A stretch of DNA of 14,411 nt, taken from positions 1 to 14,411 of the forward strand of contig CAJUHV010000086.1 in assembly GCA_910586445.1 (NCBI GenBank), read 5' to 3'. Source of the DNA: an uncultured Eubacterium sp. (lineage in GTDB: Bacteria > Bacillota > Clostridia > Lachnospirales > Lachnospiraceae). The notes beneath the pieces are model-generated. The model was not told the DNA's origin. It saw only the letters and a list, made by a program, of their open reading frames with translations, and made no database searches. Shown here piece after piece: positions 1 to 7,413 of this stretch; within the stretch, counting starts at the first letter, position 1; each line of letters begins with the position of its first letter. A program made the translations under genes and the position numbers.

Positions 1-55
1 ATACCGCAAAGTGGGGCGTGCATTTGGCGGGAATGATTTTTCAAACACGCTCTAG
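1..55 (-). repeat. Copy A of the TAGAGCGTGTTTGA repeat family, cut by the window edge
   Basis: Read on the minus strand from position 55, this begins CTAGAGCGTGTTTGAAAAAT and continues through CATTCCCGC, CCCCACTT and GCGG. It matches the left arm of copy B (8641 onward) over about 55 bases with few differences, and the reversed right arm of copy D (13833 downward). The outer end is at position 55, inside engB. The inner part runs off the left edge, so the full size is unknown. Confidence 0.85.
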
Positions 56-799
56 TTTTTTATCGGTCTTTTTACCGGACTTTTTACCGGATTTTTTGCC
101 AGACTTTTTATCTGATTTTCTGCCAGATTTTTTACTTGATTTTTTATCTGATTTCTTCCAGCGGTTTTTATCTGTCCTCCGGGCCACAGGTTCCTGTAGT
201 TTTTCCGGCTCTTTCCAGCCGATCAGTTCATCCATCTTGCGCCAGACCTCTTCCCTGCCCTGTCCGGTATGGGAGGAAAACGGGATCAGGATATCGTCCT
301 CGCCAAGCCCCAGCCCGTCGCGCACGCGCTTAACATACTCTGCCTCCTGCGTGCGGTTGAGTTTGTCCAGCTTTGTAGCTATAATAATCGGACGGTATCC
401 CTGCCTTACAATCCAGCTGTACATCAGCTTATCATTGTCCGACGGCTCGTGGCGGATGTCCACCAGCAGGAATACTGCTTTCAGCTGCCTGGATTTATGG
501 AGATAATTCTCTATCATCTTTCCCCATTTGACACGTTCTGATTCAGGCACCTTTGCAAATCCATAACCGGGCAGATCGACCAGATACATCACATGATTGA
601 TATTATAAAAATTGATCGTCTGTGTCTTTCCCGGCTGCGCGGAAATACGTGCCAATGCTTTCCGGTTCATCAATGTATTAATCAGCGATGACTTTCCTAC
701 ATTTGACTTTCCAGCAAACGCGATTTCCGGCAGTCTGTTATCTGGGATCTTACTTGTAATTCCACACACAATTTCGAGTTCCACATTTTTTATTATCAT
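41..799 (-). CDS. engB: Ribosome biogenesis GTPase EngB (YihA/YsxC) with a Lys-rich C-terminal tail
   Basis: A 252-residue TrmE-Era-EngA-EngB-type GTPase. The family binds GTP and takes part in late assembly of the 50S ribosomal subunit in the cytoplasm. Visible GTPase motifs are G1 GKSNVGKS (30-37), the G2 region around T59-T61, G3 DLPGYG (75-80), G4 TKLD (142-145) and a G5-like SS at 175-176. The usual family length is about 195-200 residues, and the core here ends near residue 197. The remaining 55 residues are a Lys/Ser/Gly tail of KSGK-type repeats, which I infer to be disordered and possibly RNA-binding. The start is supported by AAAGGAGC seven bases upstream. The gene follows lon by 48 bases on the same strand, so co-transcription is likely. 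The final residues LERV and the TGA stop lie inside a dispersed repeat element (1-55), so the native 3' end has probably been replaced. Confidence 0.97.
   Translation of the reverse strand: MIIKNVELEIVCGITSKIPDNRLPEIAFAGKSNVGKSSLINTLMNRKALARISAQPGKTQTINFYNINHVMYLVDLPGYGFAKVPESERVKWGKMIENYLHKSRQLKAVFLLVDIRHEPSDNDKLMYSWIVRQGYRPIIIATKLDKLNRTQEAEYVKRVRDGLGLGEDDILIPFSSHTGQGREEVWRKMDELIGWKEPEKLQEPVARRTDKNRWKKSDKKSSKKSGRKSDKKSGKKSGKKSGKKTDKKLERV
57..152 (-). repeat. Degenerate 12-base tandem repeat coding the EngB KSGK tail
   Basis: Eight consecutive 12-base units can be laid out without gaps from 57 to 152. On the plus strand they resemble TTTTTACCGGAC, with variants such as TTTTTATCTGAT and TTTTTACTTGAT. 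On the coding strand each unit gives a four-residue K-S-G-K or K-S-D-K motif. The in-frame period means copy-number change would lengthen or shorten the tail without a frameshift. Confidence 0.85.
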
Positions 800-847
800 G
801 TAATGCTCCTTTTCTAGTCGATATCTGCCTAATCATATTCGGCTTAT

Positions 848-3172
848 TTAAACATGCTTTAAGGCTGTTTCCAATACTTCTTTGATCTGGCTTACCAGTT
901 CAATCTTCATGCCCCGCGTAATCTCGTCGTCGATCTCTGAGAGATCTTTTTCATTTTTCTTCGGAATGCATACTGTCTTAATCCCTGCATTTTTGGCTGC
1001 CAGCAGCTTCTCTTTCAGCCCGCCGATCGGCAGCACGCGTCCGCGCAGCGTAATCTCGCCCGTCATCGCGACATTTGCCCGCACCGGAATCCCTGTGACA
1101 GCCGAAAGAATCGCGACTGCCATTGTAATGCCTGCGGAAGGGCCGTCCTTTGGCGTAGCTCCTTCCGGGATATGAATATGAAAATCGTGCTTTATAAAAT
1201 AATTGTCTGCGATCTCATATTCTTCACTTAATGCGCGCACGCAGCTGAGTGCCGCCATGGCCGACTCTTTCATAACGTCTCCCAGCTTGCCGGTCAGCTT
1301 CATCTCACCCTTTCCCGGCATACAGTTGACCTCTACCTCCAGCGTCACGCCTCCCACACTGGTCCATGCAAGGCCGCGCACCAGCCCTACTTCATCTTTT
1401 TCGTTTACATGCTCTGGCGTGTAGCGGACAATGCCCAGATATTTTTCCAGATTTCCGCCTGTTATCCGTACACTCCCTTTTTCCTTTTCATAAATCTCTC
1501 TGGCTGCTTTGCGGCAGACCGCTCCGATCTTCCGCTCCAGTCCCCTTACTCCTGCCTCTTTTGTATAACCGCTGATCATCTTTGCCAGCGCCTTATCGCT
1601 GATCGAAAGCTGATTCTTTTTCAAGCCGTTTTTCTTCATCTGCTTTGCTACCAGATGCTCTTTTGCAATGTGCAGCTTTTCATTTTCCGTATAGCTGGAT
1701 ACCGTAATCAGTTCCATACGGTCTAAAAGCGGCCTTGGTATGCCTGCCGCATCATTGGCAGTTGCAATAAAAAGTACTTCTGACAGATCCACCGGTAATT
1801 CTACATAATGGTCTCTAAAATGACTGTTCTGCTCACTGTCAAGCACCTCTAAGAGCGCAGAAGCAGGATCACCTTTAAAATCACTGCCCAGCTTGTCGAT
1901 CTCATCTAAAAGCATCAGCGGATTATTTACCTCGGCACTTTTTAATCCAGTGACAATGCGCCCCGGCATCGCGCCTACGTACGTCTTTCTATGACCGCGT
2001 ATTTCCGCTTCGTCACGTACGCCGCCCAGACAGATACGGACGTATTTTTTATTCAGCGCGGAGGCTACGGATTTTGCAATACTGGTTTTTCCGGTTCCCG
2101 GCGGGCCGACCAGGCATACAATCGGGCTGTCACCCTTGCTGGTCAGGTTGCGCACTGCCAGAAATTCCAATACGCGTTCCTTTACTTTTTCCAGCCCGTA
2201 ATGATCCTCATCTAAGATACGCTGCGCATTTTTGATATCTTTATTATCCTTAGATCCTTTGTCCCACGGCAGTTCCAGCAGTGTCTCAATATACCCCCGG
2301 ATCACTGCGCTTTCAGAAGAGCTTACCGGCAGGTTCGCAAACCTGTTGATTTCTTCTAATAATTTGTCCTTTATTTCCTTCCCGGCCTTCAGCTTATCGG
2401 CCTTGGCACGGAATTTTTCCACATCCGTATCGGTGGTGTTAGACTCCCCCAGCTCTTCGCGTATTAACTGCATCTGCTCGCGCAGAATGTATTCTCTCTG
2501 GTTTTTATCCACTGCATTTTTTAGTTTTTTCTGAAAATCATTTTTGATCGTAATGACTTCTATTTCGTTTAAAAGGATTCCCATAAATACTTCATAACGA
2601 TGCGTTAAGTTTACAGCTGATAAAATACGCTGCTTATGCTCATAATACAGCGGTATGCTATTTGCAGCCATATCGATCAGCGGCTCTACCTGCTGCATTT
2701 CATCAATCTGTTTTAAAAACTCACGTCCTGTGCGTGGATTCAGATGACAGTACTTATGAATCGTCTCCTTTAAGCTCATCAGCATGGCATCTGCTGCCTG
2801 CGGAAGGACTTCCCCGACTGCCTCCTCATCATAACGCATAACCTGCATCAGCATAAAATCGGCATTTTCTACAATGTCCTGCAGTCCCGCCCGTTCTATG
2901 CCTTCCACTAAAACACGTACGATATTATTCGGCATTTTTATCAGCTGCTTGACTTTCGCAATCACGCCGACTTCATAGAAATCTTCTTTTTCCGGCTGAT
3001 CTGCATTCGTATTTTTCACTGTCAGCAGAAAAATCTGTTCGTCCTTGCGCATTGCCTCTTCTACTGCATGCACAGAATTCGGCTTGCTGACATCAAAATG
3101 AATGATCATGCCCGGAAGGATAACCATGCCGCGGAGTGATACCGCAGGCATTATTTTCATGATCTCACACAT
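848..3172 (-). CDS. lon: ATP-dependent Lon protease (LonA)
   Basis: A 774-residue LonA-type protease, close to the usual family length. It is a cytoplasmic hexameric AAA+ serine protease that degrades misfolded and short-lived regulatory proteins. Residues 6 to about 200 form the N-terminal substrate-recognition domain, followed by a helical linker to about 300. The AAA+ module has Walker A GPPGTGKT (356-363) and Walker B with LLDEIDK (421-427). The C-terminal protease domain has catalytic Ser679 in PKDGPSAG and Lys722 in GGLKEKL, the Ser-Lys dyad of the family. The ATG at 3172 has a G-rich site (GGGGGA) at a good distance; an in-frame ATG four codons later is a weaker alternative. It lies beyond the clpX terminator and upstream of engB. 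I see no clear HrcA (CIRCE) or CtsR operator in its upstream region. Confidence 0.99.
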   Translation of the reverse strand: MCEIMKIMPAVSLRGMVILPGMIIHFDVSKPNSVHAVEEAMRKDEQIFLLTVKNTNADQPEKEDFYEVGVIAKVKQLIKMPNNIVRVLVEGIERAGLQDIVENADFMLMQVMRYDEEAVGEVLPQAADAMLMSLKETIHKYCHLNPRTGREFLKQIDEMQQVEPLIDMAANSIPLYYEHKQRILSAVNLTHRYEVFMGILLNEIEVITIKNDFQKKLKNAVDKNQREYILREQMQLIREELGESNTTDTDVEKFRAKADKLKAGKEIKDKLLEEINRFANLPVSSSESAVIRGYIETLLELPWDKGSKDNKDIKNAQRILDEDHYGLEKVKERVLEFLAVRNLTSKGDSPIVCLVGPPGTGKTSIAKSVASALNKKYVRICLGGVRDEAEIRGHRKTYVGAMPGRIVTGLKSAEVNNPLMLLDEIDKLGSDFKGDPASALLEVLDSEQNSHFRDHYVELPVDLSEVLFIATANDAAGIPRPLLDRMELITVSSYTENEKLHIAKEHLVAKQMKKNGLKKNQLSISDKALAKMISGYTKEAGVRGLERKIGAVCRKAAREIYEKEKGSVRITGGNLEKYLGIVRYTPEHVNEKDEVGLVRGLAWTSVGGVTLEVEVNCMPGKGEMKLTGKLGDVMKESAMAALSCVRALSEEYEIADNYFIKHDFHIHIPEGATPKDGPSAGITMAVAILSAVTGIPVRANVAMTGEITLRGRVLPIGGLKEKLLAAKNAGIKTVCIPKKNEKDLSEIDDEITRGMKIELVSQIKEVLETALKHV

Positions 3173-3192
3173 AATTTTTCCCCCGTATTTAA

Positions 3193-3205
3193 AGTGCCTG
3201 GCACT
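3193..3205. promoter_or_regulatory. Perfect inverted repeat in the lon leader
   Basis: AGTGCCTGGCACT is a perfect inverted repeat of two 6-base arms around one central base, about 20 bases before the lon start codon. The one-base centre would make a strained RNA hairpin, so a DNA-binding site is as likely as an RNA structure. No regulator is known from the sequence. Confidence 0.4.
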
Positions 3206-3278
3206 GTAGCGTTAGGTATATATTCGACATTCAATTTTTGCTTAGCGGTAAACCCTATTTAATAAAAACCTAAAAGAC

Positions 3279-3307
3279 AAAAAAAGGAGACCCTGTTGGT
3301 TCTCCTT
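3279..3307 (-). terminator. Rho-independent terminator of tig-clpP-clpX
   Basis: On the minus strand a stem formed by AAGGAGA and TCTCCTT, extended by a CC/GG pair, is followed directly by a run of seven T. It lies about 175 bases after the clpX stop codon and upstream of lon, so it should separate the two transcription units. Confidence 0.8.
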
Positions 3308-3365
3308 CCGCTGCTGCATGTGCAAAATCTTATCAAGTAAAAGTCAGACTAAGGATTCTTTCACC

Positions 3366-3415
3366 CGTACACCATAAAATAAAATTACAGACTGTTGTTT
3401 ATTTTACAGTGTACG
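3366..3415. other. Long AT-rich hairpin between clpX and lon
   Basis: The arms CGTACACCATAAAATAAA (3366-3383) and TTTATTTTACAGTGTACG (3398-3415) pair over 18 positions with 16 matches around a 14-base loop. No T run follows on the minus strand, so it is not a standard terminator. It lies in the transcribed 3' region of clpX and may act as an RNA-stability structure or as a protein-binding site. Confidence 0.5.
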
Positions 3416-3465
3416 TATTAGGAAACAGCCAGAATAACTGCCTTAGATCTGCACACAGCATTACT

Positions 3466-3480
3466 GCAGCCGCCGGCTGC
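3466..3480. other. GC-rich hairpin directly after the clpX stop
   Basis: GCAGCC and GGCTGC pair around a three-base loop, adjoining the clpX TGA. There is no T tract, so it could serve as a 3' protective stem rather than a terminator. Confidence 0.4.
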
Positions 3481-4749
3481 TCAAGCGCTCTTATATTCGA
3501 TCAGCGGATCTCCAGTTTTATCCACAGCATCTCTTGTTATTGTACACTTACGAATCGTTTCATCGGATGGAATCCGGTACATAAGCTCCATGAGCGTACT
3601 TTCCATTATGGCACGCAGTCCTCTGGCACCAGTCTTGCGCTCTAACGACTTATCGGCAATGGCTTCTATTGCATCCTCTAAAAATTCTAATTCGATACCG
3701 TCTAGTTCAAACAATTTGCAGTACTGCTTGATCAATGAATTCTTTGGTTCCGTCAGTATCCGCTTTAACGCAGTCTTATCCAACGAATCTAAGGAAACCA
3801 TTACCGGCACGCGCCCTACAAATTCCGGGATCAGCCCGAATTTTACCAAATCCTGCGGCATTGTCTGCTTCAGTGCCTCTCCGACGCTTTTTTCCGAGAT
3901 TTCTGAAATCTCTGCATTAAAACCAATTGACTTTTGATCCATCCTGGTTTCTATAATCTTTTCCAGCCCGTCAAAAGCCCCTCCGCACAAAAACAGAATA
4001 TTGGTCGTATCAATCTGGATCAGTTCCTGCTGTGGATGTTTTCTGCCGCCCTGCGGCGGTACGGAAGCATTCGTTCCCTCTAAAATTTTCAGCAAAGCCT
4101 GCTGTACGCCCTCACCGGATACATCTCTGGTAATGGATACATTTTCTGATTTTTTTGTGATTTTATCTATCTCGTCAATGTAGATAATGCCGTACTGTGC
4201 TCGCTCAATATCATATTCAGCTGCCTGAATAAGTTTAAGCAGGATATTTTCTACATCTTCACCTACATAGCCTGCCTCTGTCAGTGTGGTTGCATCTGCG
4301 ATGGCAAACGGAACATTTAAGATTCTTGCCAGCGTCTGTGCCAGCAGAGTCTTGCCAGATCCCGTCGGTCCCAGCATCAGGATATTGCTTTTCTGCAATT
4401 CTACATCATCCAGCTCCGCATCTGCAAGAATCCGTTTGTAATGATTATAAACTGCAACAGACAAGACCTTTTTTGCTTCGTCCTGCCCGATTACATAGTC
4501 ATCTAAAAAGGACTTCAGCTTTTCCGGCTTTTGAAGATTGATCTCAAACGGAGTCTCTATTTCCGCTTCTGACTGCATCATCTCGGCCTCTTCCTTTGCA
4601 AATTCTTCTTCAATAATTTCTGAACAGATATCGACACATTCATCACAGATAAATGCTCCATTTGGTCCGGCAATCAGCTTTCTTACCTGTTCCTGCGGTT
4701 TTCCACAAAAGGAACACCTTACTTTGCTGTCGCTGCTTTTGCCTGCCAT
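3481..4749 (-). CDS. clpX: ATP-dependent Clp protease ATP-binding subunit ClpX
   Basis: A 422-residue AAA+ unfoldase that recognises substrates, unfolds them with ATP and feeds them to ClpP. The N-terminal zinc-binding domain has Cys12, Cys15, Cys35 and Cys38. Other motifs are Walker A GPTGSGKT (127-134), pore loop GYVG (160-163), Walker B IYIDEID (189-195), the ClpP-docking IGF loop (275-277) and a sensor-2 GARGLR (374-379). I chose the ATG at 4749 because AGAGGGG sits seven bases upstream and the product then matches the usual family start and length. An in-frame GTG at 4782 would add 11 residues and overlap clpP, but has no good ribosome site. The gene follows clpP by 19 bases, so they are co-transcribed. 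Confidence 0.99.
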   Translation of the reverse strand: MAGKSSDSKVRCSFCGKPQEQVRKLIAGPNGAFICDECVDICSEIIEEEFAKEEAEMMQSEAEIETPFEINLQKPEKLKSFLDDYVIGQDEAKKVLSVAVYNHYKRILADAELDDVELQKSNILMLGPTGSGKTLLAQTLARILNVPFAIADATTLTEAGYVGEDVENILLKLIQAAEYDIERAQYGIIYIDEIDKITKKSENVSITRDVSGEGVQQALLKILEGTNASVPPQGGRKHPQQELIQIDTTNILFLCGGAFDGLEKIIETRMDQKSIGFNAEISEISEKSVGEALKQTMPQDLVKFGLIPEFVGRVPVMVSLDSLDKTALKRILTEPKNSLIKQYCKLFELDGIELEFLEDAIEAIADKSLERKTGARGLRAIMESTLMELMYRIPSDETIRKCTITRDAVDKTGDPLIEYKSA

Positions 4750-4756
4750 CACTTCA

Positions 4757-4763
4757 CCCCTCT
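4757..4763 (-). promoter_or_regulatory. Ribosome binding site that sets the clpX start
   Basis: AGAGGGG on the minus strand ends seven bases before the ATG at 4749. It falls downstream of the alternative GTG at 4782 and so supports the shorter ClpX. Confidence 0.75.
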
Positions 4764-4768
4764 TTAAC

Positions 4769-5365
4769 CTATTCTTGTTCACGATTACGATTTGTTATTA
4801 TGCTGTCAATCAAGCCATAATCAAGCGCCTCGTTCGCATCCATAAAATGATCGCGCTCGGTATCCTGTGCGACTACCTCCACCGGCTTGCCAGTATTGGC
4901 TGCCAGAATCTCGTTCAGCTTCTTTTTTGTCTTTAAAATATTTTCTGCTGCAATCTGAATTTCCGTAGCCTGGCCTCTTGCCCCGCCGGATGGCTGGTGA
5001 ATCATAATCTCTGCATTCGGCAGCGCCATGCGCTTGCCCTTTGCGCCGCCTGCAAGCAGAAACGCACCCATGCTGGCTGCCATTCCTATGCAGATTGTAG
5101 ACACATCACATTTGATATAATTCATCGTGTCATAAATCGCCAGTCCTGCCGTGACTACGCCGCCCGGAGAATTGATATACAGATGTATGTCCTTGCTCGG
5201 ATCTTCGGATTCCAGAAACAGCAGCTGTGCTACTATAATGCTGGCAGACGTCTCATTGACATCTTCACCCAGAAAAATGATCCTGTCCTTTAACAGCCGT
5301 GAATAGATATCATAGCTGCGCTCCCCGCGGCTTGTCTGTTCTATGACATAAGGTACCAAACTCAT
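4769..5365 (-). CDS. clpP: ATP-dependent Clp protease proteolytic subunit ClpP
   Basis: A 198-residue serine peptidase that forms the double-heptamer chamber of ClpXP. The catalytic triad is visible as Ser98 in GMAASMGA, His123 in MIHQPSGG and Asp172 in ERDHFM, at standard family positions. SPGG (66-69) precedes the oxyanion-forming loop. The N-terminus MSLVPYVIEQTSRGER is typical of the mature region with almost no propeptide. The start has a strong AAGGAGGA site. It lies 37 bases after trigger factor and 19 before clpX on the same strand, so chaperone, peptidase and unfoldase are made together. I saw no CtsR heptanucleotide repeat nearby. Confidence 0.99.
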   Translation of the reverse strand: MSLVPYVIEQTSRGERSYDIYSRLLKDRIIFLGEDVNETSASIIVAQLLFLESEDPSKDIHLYINSPGGVVTAGLAIYDTMNYIKCDVSTICIGMAASMGAFLLAGGAKGKRMALPNAEIMIHQPSGGARGQATEIQIAAENILKTKKKLNEILAANTGKPVEVVAQDTERDHFMDANEALDYGLIDSIITNRNREQE

Positions 5366-5402
5366 ACAAATTCCTCCTTAATTTATACTCACAATCGCTA
5401 AA

Positions 5403-6737
5403 TCAGGCTTCTTCTGCTTTTTCCTCTGTTTCTGTTTTTTCCTCAGTCTCTTCTACTTCTACGGTATGTTCCATAATCAGATTTACTGCTTTTTCAATAG
5501 ACAGGTTTTTCTCGATGCTTTCCTTATCATCATCGCTCATGATCTCTTTCATCTTTTCGCCGGTCAGGCCGTAAGCTGAGGCTACCTTCTGGATCTGCTC
5601 ATCGACTTCTTCCTGCTTTACTTCGATATTTTCTTCGTTTGCAATCTGCTCTAATACCAGGCTGCTCTGAATCCGCTGTACTGCTTCTGGCCGAAGATTT
5701 TCTTTCATTTTGTCAATTGTTGCACCTGAGAACTGCATATACTGCTCTAACGTAAGTCCCTGTTGGTTAATGCGGCTTTCAAATTCTTGGATCATATTCT
5801 CGCACTGCATATCGATCATCGGATCTGGAATGTCCATCTCAGAGCTGTTTATGATTTTCTGGATTGCCTCGTCTTCCTTTGCAGCCTTTGCAGCGTCTTC
5901 CTTACGCTTAAACAGCTGCTTTTTCACATCTTCTTTGTATTCATCCATCGTCTCGAATTCAGAAACTAAAGATGCAAATTCATCATTCAGCTCCGGCACT
6001 TCTTTCGTCTTGACTGAATGGATCTTTACCTTAAATAATGCAGGCTTTCCTGCCAGCTCCTTTGCATGGTACTGCTCTGGGAACGTCACGTTTACATCTA
6101 CTTCATCCCCTGCATTTTTGCCTACCAGCTGCTCTTCAAAACCGCTGATAAACGAATGGGAGCCGATCTCCAGAGAATGGTTCTCTCCTTTGCCTCCCTC
6201 AAACGGGGTATCGTCTACAAAGCCCTCATAATCAATGACAGCCGTATCGCCTTCTGCAATGGCACGGCCTTCTACATCTACCGTACGTGCCTGCATATTT
6301 CTTGTTTTTTCAATCTCTGCATCTACTTCTTCGTCTGATACAGATATTTCTGCTTTTTTCACTGTAATGCCTTTGTATTCGCCTAATTTTACTTCCGGCT
6401 TTACGGCTACTTCTGCTATAAAAATAAAGTCTTTGCCTTTTTCAATCTGCGTCACTTCAATATCCGGGCGGGATACTATGTCAAGCCCGCTTTCATCCAT
6501 TGCCTGCGGATAAAACTCATTAATCATTGTGTTTGCTGCATCTTCAAAAAATACTTCTGGTCCATATACCTTTTCAATCATCGCTCTCGGCACTTTGCCT
6601 TTACGGAATCCTGCGATACTGATCCTGCTCCTCTGCTTCATATAGGCCGCCTGCATCGCTTTCTCGAACTTATCGGCAGAAACAGTGACGGTGAGCTTCG
6701 CCATGTTTTTTTCTAAATTTTCAACCTGTACACTCAT
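5403..6737 (-). CDS. tig: Trigger factor, ribosome-associated chaperone
   Basis: A 444-residue trigger factor. It docks near the ribosomal exit tunnel, shields nascent chains and has peptidyl-prolyl isomerase activity. The ribosome-binding signature GFRKGKVP is at 43-50 in the N-terminal domain. An FKBP-type isomerase domain spans about 158-245, and a SurA-like helical C-terminal domain spans about 250-425. The last 20 residues form a Glu-rich tail (EETEEKTETEEKAEEA), longer and more acidic than a bare family end. The start has AAGGAGGA about ten bases upstream. It is the first gene of the tig-clpP-clpX unit, with a good -10 element upstream. Confidence 0.98.
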   Translation of the reverse strand: MSVQVENLEKNMAKLTVTVSADKFEKAMQAAYMKQRSRISIAGFRKGKVPRAMIEKVYGPEVFFEDAANTMINEFYPQAMDESGLDIVSRPDIEVTQIEKGKDFIFIAEVAVKPEVKLGEYKGITVKKAEISVSDEEVDAEIEKTRNMQARTVDVEGRAIAEGDTAVIDYEGFVDDTPFEGGKGENHSLEIGSHSFISGFEEQLVGKNAGDEVDVNVTFPEQYHAKELAGKPALFKVKIHSVKTKEVPELNDEFASLVSEFETMDEYKEDVKKQLFKRKEDAAKAAKEDEAIQKIINSSEMDIPDPMIDMQCENMIQEFESRINQQGLTLEQYMQFSGATIDKMKENLRPEAVQRIQSSLVLEQIANEENIEVKQEEVDEQIQKVASAYGLTGEKMKEIMSDDDKESIEKNLSIEKAVNLIMEHTVEVEETEEKTETEEKAEEA

Positions 6738-6823
6738 TATTTTTATTTCCTCCTTAAAGCTTGTAAGAAACGCGCCCTGCGATTTCTCCAGCTGCTATTC
6801 CAGCTATTTACAGTCATTTATAG

Positions 6824-6852
6824 ATTATAACACAGAGCTTTTTAAATTACCA
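6824..6852 (-). promoter_or_regulatory. Sigma-A-type promoter for tig-clpP-clpX
   Basis: On the minus strand a perfect TATAAT (6824-6829) lies 17 bases downstream of TGGTAA (6847-6852), a weak -35 with three of six matches. Transcription should start near 6817, leaving a leader of about 80 bases before the trigger factor start. Confidence 0.6.
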
Positions 6853-6878
6853 GCACTTTTTCGGAAAATAAAAAGAAT

Positions 6879-6920
6879 GAAAAAGACGGCGAAAGCAGCT
6901 GCTTTTTCACCGTCTTTTTC
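6879..6920. terminator. Bidirectional terminator between the spore protein gene and tig
   Basis: GAAAAAGACGG and CCGTCTTTTTC form an 11-base stem, extended inward by GAAA/TTTC and GCAG/CTGC pairs. A/T runs lie on both sides, so it can terminate either strand. It is about 100 bases after the minus-strand spore protein gene and just upstream of the tig promoter, insulating the two. Confidence 0.85.
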
Positions 6921-7018
6921 TGTATGCATTCCGGTACCGTCCCTGTTTTGTCCTTAATATAGATCAGGTTTAAGGGATATGTCCGGCATGCCTCTTTTTG
7001 TTCTGCCAGATGTGCAGA

Positions 7019-7228
7019 TTACTGCTTCATCTGTTCTTCCTGTCTCATAATCATCTTTTTTACCATCTCGCCGCCGATTGAACCAGCTTCGCGGGATGTC
7101 AGATCACCATTGTATCCATCTTTTAAGTTTACACCTAATTCTGAGGCTACTTCCTCTTTAAACTGTCTCATTGCTTCTTTTGCTTCTGGCACTGCCATGC
7201 CAGAATTAGAATTCTTTGAACTTGACAT
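7019..7228 (-). CDS. Alpha/beta-type small acid-soluble spore protein
   Basis: A 69-residue protein of the alpha/beta SASP family, which coats and protects DNA in the dormant spore and is later degraded to feed germination. The conserved segments are KEEVASELGV (24-33) and GYNGDLTSREAGSIGG (38-53). The germination protease GPR would be expected to cut after Glu26, before Val27. The start has GGAGGT eight bases upstream, preceded by a sigma-G-like promoter. Its presence is direct evidence that the organism forms spores. The gene is monocistronic, divergent from the SGNH hydrolase and followed by a strong terminator. Which paralogue it is cannot be told from one window. Confidence 0.95.
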   Translation of the reverse strand: MSSSKNSNSGMAVPEAKEAMRQFKEEVASELGVNLKDGYNGDLTSREAGSIGGEMVKKMIMRQEEQMKQ

Positions 7229-7263
7229 TTGTTTCTACCTCCAAACAATTTATCTAAAATTTA

Positions 7264-7288
7264 ATAGCGGGTATGTGCTGTCCGCTAT
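7264..7288 (-). promoter_or_regulatory. Hairpin in the 5' leader of the spore protein gene
   Basis: ATAGCGG (7264-7270) and CCGCTAT (7282-7288) form a perfect 7-base stem with an 11-base loop. It lies between the predicted sigma-G -10 element and the ribosome binding site, near the 5' end of the transcript, where it could affect mRNA stability. Confidence 0.45.
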
Positions 7289-7295
7289 CTGATGA

Positions 7296-7324
7296 TAGTA
7301 TGGATCATTCTGCAGATATTATAG
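7296..7324 (-). promoter_or_regulatory. Sigma-G-like promoter of the spore protein gene
   Basis: On the minus strand CATACTA (7296-7302) matches the known forespore sigma-G -10 pattern exactly. CTATA (7320-7324) lies 17 bases upstream and fits four of five positions of the sigma-G -35 GHATR. SASP genes are established members of the sigma-G regulon, which fits the gene downstream. Confidence 0.65.
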
Positions 7325-7360
7325 GTGGTATGTTTTGGAAATATTTTTATCGCCGGACTG

Positions 7361-7389
7361 TTTCCAATAACTCTGCCATATGCTATAAT
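7361..7389 (+). promoter_or_regulatory. Sigma-A-type extended -10 promoter of the SGNH gene
   Basis: TATAAT (7384-7389) is preceded by TGC, giving an extended -10. TTTCCA (7361-7366), with four of six -35 matches, lies 17 bases upstream. It ends about 30 bases before the start codon, giving a short leader. Confidence 0.7.
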
Positions 7390-7407
7390 TCCTATTTATA
7401 TAATATA

Positions 7408-7413
7408 AGGAGG
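7408..7413 (+). promoter_or_regulatory. Ribosome binding site that sets the SGNH start
   Basis: A perfect AGGAGG lies three bases before one ATG (7417) and nine bases before a second in-frame ATG (7423). The nine-base spacing favours the second. Confidence 0.7.

Larger units (their letters stand above)
3173..3480. other. 308-base clpX-lon intergenic region
   Basis: There is no convincing coding sequence here. From the clpX side, on the minus strand, it holds a short GC-rich hairpin at the clpX stop (3466-3480), a long AT-rich hairpin (3366-3415), a Rho-independent terminator (3279-3307), an AT-rich stretch that must carry the lon promoter if lon is transcribed separately, and a 13-base inverted repeat (3193-3205) shortly before the lon ribosome binding site. 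No -35/-10 pair in the AT-rich stretch was good enough to list. Confidence 0.7.

Noticed and set aside
18..506. Open frame on the plus strand antisense to engB with repeated Phe-Leu-Pro-Asp units
   Set aside because: Its repeats are just the reverse complement of the Lys-rich EngB tail; it has no ribosome site and no family likeness.
3308..3365. Possible SRP or 6S RNA in the clpX-lon spacer
   Set aside because: No conserved SRP tetraloop sequence or long interrupted stem typical of 6S RNA was found; the region is better explained as the clpX 3' region.
5366..5402. CtsR or CIRCE heat-shock operator before clpP
   Set aside because: Neither the CtsR heptamer repeat nor the CIRCE inverted repeat is present in the 37-base spacer.
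6921..7018. Possible small RNA or riboswitch after the spore protein gene
   Set aside because: The stretch has no strong stem, promoter or recognised riboswitch core and is simply the 3' leader to the terminator at 6879-6920.
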